Assembly (NCBI GenBank): GCA_030737835.1
Contig: JAUJYN010000019.1
Span: 1,758,433 to 1,822,432 of the forward strand
DNA from: Acorus gramineus
Taxonomy: Eukaryota; Streptophyta; Magnoliopsida; Acorales; Acoraceae
DNA: 64,000 nucleotides
Reading direction: 5' to 3'
The notes beneath the pieces were generated by a model. That model was not told where the DNA came from and ran no database searches. It saw nothing but the letters and a program-made list of their open reading frames with translations. Positions 43,678 through 56,139 of the stretch are shown here, piece by piece. Positions within the stretch are counted from its first letter, which is position 1. Each line of letters begins with the position of its first letter. A program made the translations under genes and the position numbers.

Positions 43678-46437
43678 TGTCACGCCCCAGGGCGGCCGTC
43701 CCTGAGACGCGGCAATGGTATATATGATATCAGCTGTCTATACAGGAGATCAATAAAATACTCTATACAACATCGAAAATGACAACACAGACAGAAAGGT
43801 GGCTGACATAATATATACAAAATAGCGGAAGCTAAAAGACTGAGTCTGTAATTCAAAAGACATATTACAGACCCGATACATAATCAACTGTCCTGTGAGA
43901 GCCAATATATACAACGACATCCAAATATAATACAAACGTGTGCCCAAGCACGGAATACAATACATACAATCAAAAGGGGATGCTGATGGCCTCTCACTCA
44001 CAGAACGTGACGCTGCTCCACTACTGCTGATGTGCCTCGGGGAGCTCCTCCTTCAGATCCGACTCAGATATCACTGGAGAAAAATATATGCGAGGGGTGA
44101 GCCACACGCTCAGTGAATAGCACAACCCATGCATCACAATTCATATTAACCTCAATTAATTATAGCCCTTAACACGGGAACAACTACACATTCTAGTGGG
44201 TCGTCTCATCGCCAACCCACTTTCCCTCCCCTCACCCTCACCCTTTCCGAGGGGTGACATGGGCCTCTTGGGGCATACTAGACCGCTTTCCACCCCTGGT
44301 CCACCCGGTAGCCCTTTCCCACCCTCGTAGCCTCGACCTAGTCCACTCCAACTACCAGTACTGTCCGAGCACATTGGAGGTACCGGACGGAAGCCCTCTG
44401 TCAGGTCAGCCATCGCCGGGGAGTACCTACATCGGATCCAACCAATAAGGAGAAGACAACCTACTCACACGGATACGATCCTCATGGATCCATTGACACC
44501 GATGGTAACGCTAAATAATGTCATGAATTCACAAGAATTCATCCAGGGCGCATAACTAAGATGCGGGAGACATATATTATAACAACAAGGTTATAATATT
44601 CTCTAAGGCATGCTCACATTGATTTAATTAAATTAAACTAGGTGGGAGACATGCACAGATCGGGGCAAGGTGTCTAGGCATGCATAGGCCTCCATACATG
44701 ATGTAAGGGTGCATATACCTAACATACAAATCTAAGGTGACATGGATACATCACATTAATCAATATAAGGGTGCATATCCCTAGCATGCAAGTCTAACGT
44801 GGCATGGATACAACATAATATTCATGCAAGGCATAGTTTACATTTAATACTAGCTAATATGCAACTATGGTGCCCCAGGGGAGGGCAATGCACGCCTACG
44901 TGCATCGAACGCCTCCCTACTGGGTTGGATTGTCCCACTCACCAACACCCGGGTCGTCGCGTGATCGCCCGTCAAGATCTGCAAGACAGGGGCATTCAAA
45001 ACGGTGAGTAATTACACAAATACATAAGAAATACGCTAGAAGTACCCAGCACTCGAACAAGCATGCATACGGGCCCGCAGGCACGCGAGTCCGAGTGCCC
45101 CGACACCCTTCCGCACCCACGGGCAGCCATGCGCACGGCCACCCACACGCGCACGCACGGGTGCGCACGCACGCCCGCGCCGCAAGCGCACTGCCGCGCC
45201 CCAGCCCGCGCTCCCAGACGAGCTGCTGTGCCCCTGCCCGCGCACCCAGACACGCTGCCGCTCACGCGCGCACGCATGCTCGTGCGCGTCCGCGCGCACC
45301 GCGCATCCAGCCCTGCGCCTACCCGCGCGTACTGCACCCCTGCGCAGCACCCCGCGCACACGCCCACGCGCACCCCGCGCACTGCGCCCCCGCGCAGCAC
45401 CCCGCGCGCACGCCCGCCCGCACACCTGCGCTTCTGCGCACACGCGCGGGCGCCCGTCAACGCACCCGACTGTGTGCGCCAGCGCTTGCCTGCGCGCGCA
45501 GACTCGCGCGCACGCGCGCGGATGACCCCGCACGCGCGCCCGAGCCAATCCCACCCCCTTCCTCAGCTCTCCCACATCCCTAACACACATGCATACCATG
45601 CATACTCCATATGCACACCCTAACATGCATCTAAACAAGGAAATGGGAGGAGAAGGACTCACCCAAAGGAGGAAGAACAAAGGGATGAAACCGAGTGCCT
45701 TCGCGCACCGAAACACCACCACCAAAGCCACCACCACCAAGCCTCTTCTCGGCCCAAGAATGGCTGAAAACAGAGGAGAAAGGGAGCTAAGAGAGGAGGT
45801 CAACATAGGGGAAAGCAAATCTAACACCATGGAAAGATAGATCGGGTCCTTACCAAACTTTTCTCCTTCTAGGGCTTTCTTGTTCGAACTCTTCTACTAG
45901 ATCAAATGGGGGATTTAAAGAGAGGGGATGTGAGATTTGTGTGTGAGTGAGAGAGAGAAGAAGATGAATAATGAAGGGGTGCACGCCTAAGTGGCTCACA
46001 CACACACACACACACTTAGCCACTCACACACTCACATTAGGGCACTTAGGGTATTTTTGGTGAGCTTTGACTATGGTCAACTCAACCACACAAACAAACA
46101 AAGGAGGTTGACCAAGTCAATGGTCAAATTGACTTGGTCAAAGTCATCTTTGACTTGGTCAAGTCTCCCAATGACTTTTCGCTTGGTCAAAACCCGGATA
46201 TGATTCAGAACTGTGAAATTCTGAACGTTATCGGAATTCGATGAAATTTTCGTGAGTGGCTTGAAATGGCACCAGGACACATAATGTGTAGTTAGATTTT
46301 CAATCGGAGTCCTTAGGCTCAGGATGATAGCTAAAAGTCCAAAATTTTAGCGGTTCCGTTCGAAAAAAGAAAAAGTTAAAAAACTGCCAGAATGCTCCAA
46401 TGGTGAGCAGAAGTCTAAAAGTGACACATATATAACA
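43678..46437 (-). repeat. LTR shared by elements 4 and 5
   Basis: 2760 bp, TGTTATATATG to GGGGCGTGACA on the minus strand. It has a polypurine tract before it and a primer site after it. It contains the TTGAC array (46070-46195), an AC/GT microsatellite (about 45998-46014), the GC-rich core (about 45065-45550) and the 36-nt block (44943-44978). A CATATCCCTAGCATGCAAGTC-type unit is doubled near 44700-44800. Confidence 0.92.
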
Positions 46438-46450
46438 TTCTTCCCCCCTT
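46438..46450 (-). other. polypurine tract of element 5
   Basis: AAGGGGGGAAGAA on the minus strand, directly before the LTR start at 46437. Confidence 0.92.
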
Positions 46451-46485
46451 AGGAAAAGTTATCCTCAAAATAAATACAAAAACAT

Positions 46486-49400
46486 CTAGGAAGGGAAAAG
46501 ATGCGGATACGCGTCACGCATGGCGTCCTCGAGCTCCAAGTGGCCTCGGCACCGGAACGGTGCTGCCATCGCACCTTAATCAACTGGACGGTCTTGGTGC
46601 GGAGCCTCTTCTCGCGTTGGTCCAGGATCTCAATCGGCTGCTCCACGAATGACAAGTCCGGCTCGAAGACGAGCGGCTCAAACGGAATGACGTGAGCAGG
46701 ATCGTGGACGTAACGCCTCAGCTGCGAGACATGGAAGACGTCATGGGCCTGAGCCAACTGTGGGGGCAGAGCTATGCGATAGGCCACCTCTCCAACCCGC
46801 TCGAGGATGAGGAACGGCCCGATGAAACGCGGGCTCAGCTTGCCCCGCACGCCGAAGCGGAAGATGCCCTTCATCGGGGACACCTTCAGGAAGACATGGT
46901 CACCAACCTCGAAGGCGAGCTCACGGCGACGACGATCGGCGTAGCTCTTCTGACGGCTCTGAGCGACTCGGATATGCTCGCGAATCGTCTTGACCATCTC
47001 TGAGGTCTGGTGGATGATCTCTGGTCCCTCCAACTGGCGCTCTCCGACCTTGTCCCAACACAAGGGGGACCTGCAGCTGCGGCCATAGAGCGCTTCGTAT
47101 GGAGCCATCCTGATACTCGAGTGGTAGCTGTTGTTGTAGGCAAACTCCACCAACGGAAGATGCCTCTCCCAACTGCCCCCAAAGTCGAGAACGCAAGCTC
47201 GCAGCATGTCCTCCAGGGTCTGAATCGTCCTCTCCAACTTGCCGTCCATCTACAGATGAAACGCTGTACTGAAGTGGAGGTTCGTACCAAGGGCGTGCTG
47301 GAGGCTACGCCAGAACCTCGAAGTAAATCGCGCGTCTCTATCAGAAATGATGCTGACGGGAGTGCCATGGAGACGAACAATCTCGGAGACAAATAACTGC
47401 GCCAGGGTGTCCAGAGAATCGGTGAGTCGGATGGGGAGGAAATGAGCGGACTTTGTCAGTCGGTCGACGATTACCCAGATGGCATCGCGACCCGAACGTG
47501 ACCTCGGCAAACCCAAAACGAAGTCCATGGTGATCTGCTCCCACTTCCACTGAGGAATCTCAATGGACTGCAGCTTCCCCGTAGGACGCTGATGCTCCGA
47601 CTTCACCTGCTGGCATACCAAGCAACGGGCAACGAAACGAGCAATATCCGTCTTCATCCCGCGCCACCAGTAGCCACGACGAAGGCCCCTGTACATCTTC
47701 GTGCCACCAGGATGCACTATGTACCTCGAACGATGGGCCTCATCCAAGATCTTCTGCTTCAGCTCTGCGTCGTCAGGAATGCATACTCGACCTTTGAACC
47801 GCAGGATCCCGTCCTCGTGAATCTGGTAGTCCGGACGCTCGCCCCGGGCGACGCCTTTAGAGAGGACTAGAAAGTGAGGATCCTGCCCCTGAGCCGTGCG
47901 GATCTCGTCGAGAAGAACGGGTTGCACCACTAGCCTGGCCAAAAAGCCACCCGCAGGAGTCTCTCGAACGTTGACCCAGCAAGCGGCCTCCTCCAGAAGC
48001 CTCCAACGACGTACAGCCATGTGGGCGGCCATGCCCAAGGGCTGCCTGCTGAGAGCATCCGCCACGACATTCGCCTTACCCGGATGGTAAGCGATGTCAC
48101 AATCATAGTCCTTCAGGAACTCGACCCAACGTCTCTGACGCATGTTGAGCTCCGGCTGGGACTGCAAATAAGTCAAGCTCTTGTGATCAGTAAAGAGCTC
48201 GAACTCCTCGCCATAAAGGTAGTGCCTCCACATCTTCAACGCAAAGATGATCGCTGCCAACTCTAAGTCGTGGGTGGGGTAATTCTGCTCATGGGGCTTC
48301 AACTGACGCGACGCGTAAGCCACAACCTTACCGTGCTGCATCAGGACGCAACCCACACCCAACCGCGATGCATCAGAGTAAACTGCGAACCCACCACTCC
48401 CAGACGGAAGGGTAAGAACTGGCGCTGAGGTGAGCCTTCGCTTCAACTCCAGGAAGCTCTCCTCGCAAGCTAGGACCACTCGAACCGGACATCCTCTGAG
48501 TGAGGCGGGTCAGAGGAATAGCTATCTTTGAGAAACCCTCGACAAACCTCCGATAATAACCCGCCAAGCCCAGGAAGCTCCGAATCTCTGTGGGGTTTGA
48601 CGGTCGACGCCAATTCGACACGGCGAGCGTCTTGTCCGGGTCCACAGATATGCCCTCGCCGGAAATCACATGGCCCAAAAAGGCCATACGCTCCAACCAA
48701 AACTCGCACTTACTGAACTTGGCGAACAACTGATGTCGGGCCAAAGTCTCCAAGACAGTGCGGAGATGGTGAGCGTGCTCCTCAAGACTCCTTGAGTACA
48801 CCAAAATATCATCGATGAAGACTACTACGAAGGAGTCGAGGAAGGGCCGAAACACCCGATTCATCAGATCCATGAAGGCCGCAGGCGCATTCGTCAACCC
48901 AAACGGGTACGAAAGGCCGTCTTCGGAATGTCTGACTCCCGGATCTTCAGCTGATAGTAGCCCGAACAGAGATCGATCTTAGAAAAGACACGCGCTCCCT
49001 GGAGCTGGTCAAACAGATCGTCAATCTATGGCAAGGGGTACTTGTTTTTCACGGTTCGCTTGTTCAGCTGCCTGTAATCAATACAGAGCCGCAACGAACC
49101 GTCCTTCTTCCGCACAAACAAAACAGGGGCTCCCCACGGAGAAACACTCGGACGTGCGAAGCCCTTCTCCAGCAACTCCTCCAACTGCTCCTTGAGCACC
49201 TTCAGCTCTGCTGGGGCCATCCGGTACGGAGCTCTCGAAATCGGCTCGGTCCCCAGAATCAGATTTATCTCAAACTCGATCGCGCGATCCGACGGTAATC
49301 CCAAAAGATCATCGGGGAAAACCCCGGGATACTCTGCCACGATCGGAGTCTGACTGATATTTGCCCGCAGCGGTGCGTCCTCCTCTGCAATGTACGCTAG

Positions 49401-51262
49401 AAAGCCCTCGCATCCTCCCTGAAGGAGTCTCCACGCCTGAATGGACGACACGAACCCCAAAGGGGCTATGTCACGATCACCCACGAACTGGAAGGACCTC
49501 CGACCCGGAAGGTGGAAAGACACCGACTTGGCAAAACAGTCGATGCTGGCGTGACTAGCTGAGAGCAAATCCATTCCCAGGATGGCATCGAAGTCCGTCA
49601 TGGTGAGCTCTACCAACTCCACTGAAAACTCATGGTCCGCAATCACCACGGTACACCCTCGGTACACAGAACGGAAGAGAATACGGTCTCCGATGGGCAA
49701 TGATATCTCCAGCATAACATCAAGAGGGGCGGACGCCATGCCCGTCCGTCTCGCGAAAGCGGGAGACATGAACGAGTGCGTGGCTCCGGAATCAAATAAC
49801 ACATATGCAGGGAGCTGGGAGATCAAAACAATACCCCGAACCACGCTACCCGAAGCCTGCACCTCCTCGGCCGAAAGTGCTGCAACTCTCCCTGAACAAA
49901 CTGCGGCTGAGGAGCAGGGGCACACCTCACAGGCTGCACAGGCTGCCTCCTCTGGTCAACACGGCCACCCTGTGGCTGCTGCTGCTGACGCTGAGGCTGC
50001 TGTTGCTGGCGCTGAGGCTGCTGCTGCTGGCGTGGCTGCTGCTGGTACGGCTATTGCTGTAGCTGCTGCTGCTGCGGAGGCAACACATGGGGTCGGCTAG
50101 CATCAGGGCAATCATATGCAATATGCTCAACGCGCTGACAATGGTAACAGCGCCACCTCTCCGGCTGCATGGCCTGGACTGGTACTGCCGCAATGGGTGC
50201 TGGACCTCGCACTGGCACCACATCGACTGGAGTAGCGGCAGCCGCTGACTGATCAAAGTGGGGCCGCTTCTTCTTGCGCTGTCCCTGGTCCTGGCTCCTG
50301 GGAGGTCTCTGGTCTGCAGAAGGGGTTGGAACCCCCATGGAGACCCCGAGGTCTCGCTCGACTGTCTTCGCCCGAGACACCAAGTCCGAGTACCTCGTGA
50401 ATGCCTGAGAGGTGACATGCACCCGAACGGTACTAACGAGACCCATCTTGAAGCGACGACACCGCGTCTCCTCATCCATCACCAAGGCTGGGGCGAACCT
50501 GGAAAGCCTCGTGAAGCGTGTGGAGTAGTCAGCGACTGACAAGGAGCCCTGCGTCAGCTGCTCGAACTCCCGCATCACGATCTGGCGCGTCGAAAACGGG
50601 AAGTACTCCTCCAGGAAATACCTCTGGAACCCCGCCCATAGAAGTCGCTCCACTCCCTCGGGAATGTCCACCGATCGGGTAGCCCACCAGTCGGCGGCGC
50701 TACCCTTCAACATGAAGGTGGCCAGGGAGACACGCTGGCGATCAGTGCAGTGCATGGTCGAGAAGATCTTGTCCACCTCCATCAACCATCGCTCAGGGGC
50801 AAGGGGGTCCGCCGTCTGTCCATGGAACTTGGGAGGGTGGAGCTTCAAAAAGGCAGTTAGGCAACTCTGATGCACTCGCGCTGCAGCCTCTAGCTCCACC
50901 TCCCTCTCCAGGGGATCCTGAACTCCCACCACTGGAATCACCACGGGAACAGGGGGTACGTCGGGCACCACTGGTGGATCTGCCACCAAGGGGACCTGTG
51001 GTACAACCTCGCGGGCCGCCCTCAGCTCCTGAATCTCTCGTGCCTACTCAGCTAACGCCCTAGTCTGGGCCTCCAGTGCTCTGGTCTGAGTCTCCACCAG
51101 ATCTGCTATCCGAGCGTAAGCACGCTCCCATGCAGGAGGCTCCTGCGCCAGTCCTGGCCCCATAGCCGAGGACTCTCCAGTAGCATCCTCGCCTCTGGTA
51201 GGTCCGGAAACCTCCAAAGGCCGAGAGGGACCACGACCACACATTCCTCTTCGAGGAGGCAT
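46486..51262 (-). pseudogene. gag-pol: gag-pol of element 5, near full length but inactivated
   Basis: Runs from the ATG at 51262 to the family stop at 46486-46488 with every domain in order. Breaks: TAG at 51044 and 50051 (both CAG in relatives), a one-base deletion near 49890 between gag and protease, TAG at 49026 (CGG/CGA in relatives), a 31-bp deletion near 48906 removing the GHYEF-type RT segment, a one-base deletion near 48497, TAG at 47250 (CAG) and a one-base deletion near 46545 altering the chromodomain end. The knuckle keeps Cys-Cys-His-Cys but has Glu for the Gly before His. RT FIDD, the RNase H acidic residues and the integrase D-D-E can still be read. Decay is comparable to element 1. 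Confidence 0.92.
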
Positions 51263-51360
51263 GTCAGCAACCTAAGAAAACCAGACACTAGGATCAGAAT
51301 ACTCATATAGAAATCCAAGGACTCATCTCTAAGAAAAACAATTGGCTCTGACAGGACCAG

Positions 51361-51372
51361 GCTCTGATACCA
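51361..51372 (-). other. primer binding site of element 5
   Basis: TGGTATCAGAGC on the minus strand, five bases inside the LTR end at 51378. Confidence 0.94.
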
Positions 51373-51377
51373 ACTTT

Positions 51378-54105
51378 TGTCACGCCCCAGGGCGGCCGTC
51401 CCCGAGACGCGGCAATGGTATATATGATATCAGCTGTCTATACAGGAGATCAATAAAATACTCTATACAACATCAAAAATGACAACACAGACAGAAAGGT
51501 GGCTGACATAATATATACAAATAGCGGAAGCTAAAAGACTGAGTCTGTAATTCAAAAGACATATTACAGACCCGATACATAATCAACTGTCCTGTGAGAG
51601 CCAATATATACAACGACATCCAAATATAATACAAACATGTGCCCAAGCACGGAATACAATACATACAATCAAAAGGGATGCTGATGGCCTCTCACTCACA
51701 GAACGTGACGCTGCTCCGCTACTGCTGATGTGCCTCGGGGAGCTCCTCCTTCAGATCCGACTCAGATATCACTGGAGAAAAATATATGCGAGGGGTGAGC
51801 CACACGCTCAGTGAATAGCACAACCCATGCATCACAATTCATATTAACCTCAATTATTTTAGCCCCTAACACGGGAGCGGCAACACATTCTAATGGGTCG
51901 TTTCATCGCCAACCCACTTTCCCTCCCCTCACCCTCACCCTTTCCGAGGGTGACATGGGCCTCTTGGGGCATACTAGACCGCTCTCCACCCCTGGTCCAA
52001 CCGGTAGCCCTTTCCCACCCTCGTAGCCTCGACCTAGTCCACTCCAACTACCAGTACTGTCCGAACACATCGGAGGTACCGGACGGAAGCCCTCTGTCAG
52101 GTCAGCCATCGCCGGGGAGTACCTACATCAGATCCAACCAATAAGGAGAAGACAGCCTACTCACACGGATACGATCCTCATGGATCCGTCGACACCGATG
52201 GTAACGCTAAATAATGTCATGAATTCACAAGAATTCCTCCAGGGCGCATAACTAAGATGCGGGGAGACATATATTATAACAACAAGGTTATAATATTCTC
52301 TAAGGCATGCTCACATTAGATTTAATTAAATTAAACTAGATGGGAGCATGCATAGTCTGGGGCAAGGTGTCTAGGCATGCATAGGCCTCTATACATGATG
52401 TAAGGGTGCATATACCTAACATACAAATCTAAGGTGGCATGGATACATCACATTAATCAATATAAGGGTGCATATCCCTAGCATTCGAGTCTAAGGTGGC
52501 ATGGATACAACAAAATATACATGCAAGGCATAGTTTACATTCAATACTAGCTAATATGCAGCTATGGTGCCCCAGGGGAGGGCAATGCACGCCTACGTGC
52601 ATCGAACGCCTCCCTACTGGGTTGGATTGTCCCACTCACCAACACCCGGGTCGTCGCGTGACCGCCCGTCAAGATCTGCAAGACAAGGGTATACAAAATG
52701 GTGAGTAACTACGCAAATACATAAGAAATACACCAGAAATACTAAATACTCGGACAAGCATGCATACGGGCCCGCACGCACGCGAGTCCGAGTGCCCCGA
52801 CACCCTTCCGCACCCATGGGAAGCCATGCGCACGGCCACCCACACGCGCACGCACGGGTGCGCACGCACGCCCACGCCCCGAGCGCACTGCCGCGCCCCA
52901 GCCCGCATGCCCAGACGAGCTGCTGCGCCCCTGCCCACGCGCCCAGACACGCTACCGCGCGCGCGCGCACCCGCGTGCACCGCGCATCCAGCCCTGTGTC
53001 TACCCGCGCGTACTGTGCCCCTACGCAGCACCCCGCACGCACGCCCACGCGCACCCCGCGCACTGCGCCCCCGCGCAACACCCCGCGCGCACGCCCGCGC
53101 ATCTGTGCGTACGCGCGGGCGCCCGCCAACGCACCCGACTGCGCGCGCCAGCGCTTGCCTGCGCGCGCAGACTCGCGCGCACGCGCGCGGATGACCCGCA
53201 CGCGCGCCCGAGCCAATCCCACCCCCTTCCTCAGCTCTCCCACATCCCTAACACACATGCATACCATGCATACTCCATATGCACACCCTAACATGCATCT
53301 AAACAAGGAAATGGGAGGAGAAGGACTCACCCAAAGGAGGAAGAACAAAGGGATGAAACCGAGTGCCTTCGCGCACCGAAACACCACCACCAAAGCCACC
53401 ACCACCAAGCCTCTTCTCGGCCCAAGCAAAGGCTGAAAACAGAGGAGTAAAGGGAGCTAAGAGAGGAGGTCAACATAGGGGAAAGCAAATCTAACACCAT
53501 GGAAAGATAGATCGGGTCCTTACCAAACTTTTCTCCTTCTAGGGCTTTCTTGTTCGAACTCTTCTACTAGATCAAATGGGGGATTTAAAGAGAGGGGATG
53601 TGAGATTTGTGTGTGAGTGAGAGAGAGAAGAAGATGAATAATGAAGGGGTGCACGCCTAAGTGGCTCACACACACACACACACACTTAGCCACTCACACA
53701 CTCACATTAGGGCACTTAGGGTATTTTTGGTGAGCTTTGACTATGGTCAACTCAACCACACAAACAAACAAAGGAGGTTGACCAAGTCAATGGTCAAACT
53801 GACTTGGTCAAAGTCATCTTTGACTTGGTCAAGTCTCCCACTGACTTTTGCTTGGTCAAAACTCGGATACGATTCAGAACTGCGAAATTCTGAACGTTAC
53901 CGGAATTCGATGAAATTTTCGTGAGTGGCTTGAAAATGCACCAGGACACATAATGTGTAGTTAGATTTTCAATCGGAGTCTTAGGCTTAAGATGATAGCC
54001 AAAAGTCTGAAATTTTAGCGGTTCCGATCGAAAAAAGAAAAAGTTGAAAAACTGCCAGAATGCTCCAATGGTGACCAGAAGGCTAAAAGTGACACATATA
54101 TAACA
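51378..54105 (-). repeat. 5' LTR of element 5
   Basis: 2728 bp on the minus strand, same order as the shared LTR: TTGAC array (53750-53870), CA/TG microsatellite (about 53668-53684), GC-rich core (about 52755-53215), 36-nt block (52640-52675), ending GGGGCGTGACA. It is close to the shared LTR, with small indels mostly in the GC-rich core. Confidence 0.92.
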
Positions 54106-55705
54106 CCAATATTCTATACATCCATACACATTTCAAACAAATACATGCCCATACTAGAGGGGCGCATGCAACACAATCATTCATACATGTATATAAGCCT
54201 AGCATGCAAAATATCTACATATTATAGCTTAAGCATGGCCATACTACTTATCTACACAAGTAGTATAGCTAGGGGGCCCCATCGATGCGTGACGCGCGTC
54301 TACACGCATCCCGAGAGGGGGGGGGATTGGATCGAACCACTCACCAATACCCGGATCGCCGCGCGTCCGGTCTACGAGATCTGCAAAACACAACCAATGA
54401 TCCATAATTAAATTATGGAACCTCCTATCACACATATAAGCTTACTTCATGAAGACCCTAACCCCTGATACTTCCATATTATCACCCAAGACACATGCAA
54501 CCAACTCCTTGACACTCAACCAAGCAAAACTGCTAAACCTGCTGCAACCAGCCCTACTAATTGGTCTTCACAGCACCCAATACACTTCCCAAAATTATGA
54601 AATAAATCATGCACATTCTATGATATGCTGGGATCATAATCCATGAAGACATTAGAACCTAATTTTGCCTCTACAATCCCGAAACAAATCATTTCCCGGA
54701 GTAGGTCAATTCCTATGCGAATCTGGACAGATCATGCAAAACTGGTTCTAACTTACACCACAGATATCATAATGACCCCAAATTTCATATATAACATCTA
54801 GACACATAGCTGATCAAATCATAAGAAGACATAATCCTAAAAATATGCCTTTAAATACTAGATTCACTGAGATCTTTAAAAGACAGTGAGCTGCCTTACC
54901 GAAACAGGGGGAGGGAATTGGGGAGATGCGGGGTTCTCGACACACCCACGACCACCTCAACCACCACCACCACTACCACCACCTCATCAGCCACTCCACC
55001 AGCCTTCCTTGGCTGAAAACAGGGGGGGGGGGGGGGGAAGGCATGAGAAGGAGCTAATGAGAAGAGAAACAACAACAACAACTACAACAACATTAACACA
55101 CCTTTGAGTGCTCTTCCTCTTACACTTTCCTCTTCTTTTGCTTCTTCTTCTCCTTCTTTTCTACTTCTATTTAGCACAAAAAAAGGAAGAGGGAGTGAAG
55201 GAGAGAGTGAGAGGGAGAGGGAGAGGGAGATGAAGGGGACGCCCACTTCAAGCACACACACACACTCACACACACACACTCACACACTTAGGCATTAAAT
55301 GGTGAAAAAGGGGGTGGGTGGGGATTGACTTTGAGTCAACCCAACCAAACTAGAAAACAAAACCCATTGACCTAGTCAATGGTCTTCTTTGACTTGGTCT
55401 AGGTCTACTTGACTTGGTCAAAGTCACCCTTTGACACTTCAAAATCGGTCAAAACCCGGATACGATTCGGAATTGCCAAATTTCCTAAAACATTACCGGA
55501 ATTCGATGTAATTTTTATGGGTGGTACTAAACAGTACCATGACCCATAATATACAGTCAGATTTCCAATCAGAGTACTCTAACTCCCGCAGGTGGCTAAA
55601 AGCCAAAATTTTAGCGGCTCCGATCAAAAAAAACAAAAAGGCCCTGAATGACCCAGAAGTGACCAAGGCTTAACCGAAATGGCTCCAAATGACACAGGCA
55701 TAACA
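54106..55705 (-). repeat. antisense LTR E, U3-to-middle part
   Basis: On the minus strand it starts TGTTATGCCTGTG at 55705. U3 holds TTGAC cores (55325-55450) and CA/TG microsatellites (about 55252-55285). A purine/pyrimidine leader with a 16-base G run (55022-55037) and the 36-nt block (54345-54380) follow. It ends near TGTATAGAATAT, where the element 4/5 composite begins. It lacks the CpG-rich core of the other families. The probable continuation is 40441-41361. Confidence 0.75.
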
Positions 55706-56126
55706 AACTGGCATCCTTTGTTTCGACGTTCCGGGCAAGCTGAGATTGCCCTTCATCGGATCGATTCTCGTCCTTGAGTGGATTGGGGAGGTGGCTTGTC
55801 ATGTAGCCTTTCCCCCACGGCTGGCTCATGCTCACGACGTCGTCCTTGTCTCATAGCTGAGGCGTTATGTCCACGATCCTGCTCATGTCATTCTGTTCCA
55901 CCGCCTCATCCTCGAGCTGGATTTGTCGTTCGTGGAGTAGTGAATCGAGATAATGGACCAATGTAAGACGAGGCTCCACACTAAGACTGTTCCTTTGGTT
56001 AAAGTGCGTTGGTAGCACCAGTCTGGTGCCTAAGCCACTTGGGAGCAAAAACGGGCCCTATGCGTGATACATTCTACATTTTGTCTTCCCTTTGGGTTTC
56101 CTTAAATTTCGAGGACTAAATTTCCT
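55706..56126 (+). pseudogene. 3' end of element D pol: integrase tail and chromodomain relic
   Basis: Continues the pol cut at 40440. FRAS-like GKL and GPF-region remnants lie at about 55715-55800, then the QLRRYVHDPAHVI-like segment (about 55853-55890, preceded by TAG) and chromodomain traces (about 55920-56045) with several stops. Same order as 6577-6946 of element 1. Non-functional. Confidence 0.75.
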
Positions 56127-56139
56127 AAGGGGGGGAGAA
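56127..56139 (+). other. polypurine tract of element D
   Basis: AAGGGGGGGAGAA directly precedes the TGTTATGCTTG start of the 3' LTR, one substitution from the tract of the younger elements. Confidence 0.88.

Larger units (their letters stand above)
41362..54105 (-). mobile_element. tandem composite of elements 4 and 5 sharing one LTR
   Basis: Read on the minus strand: LTR (54105 to 51378), primer site, element 5 gag-pol, polypurine tract, LTR (46437 to 43678), a second primer site, element 4 gag-protease-RT start, then a breakpoint at about 41361. The middle LTR is therefore the 3' LTR of element 5 and also the 5' LTR of element 4. This is the expected product of unequal recombination between LTRs of two copies. 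The third LTR is lost, so no target duplication can be tested. CCAAT follows at 54106. Confidence 0.88.
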
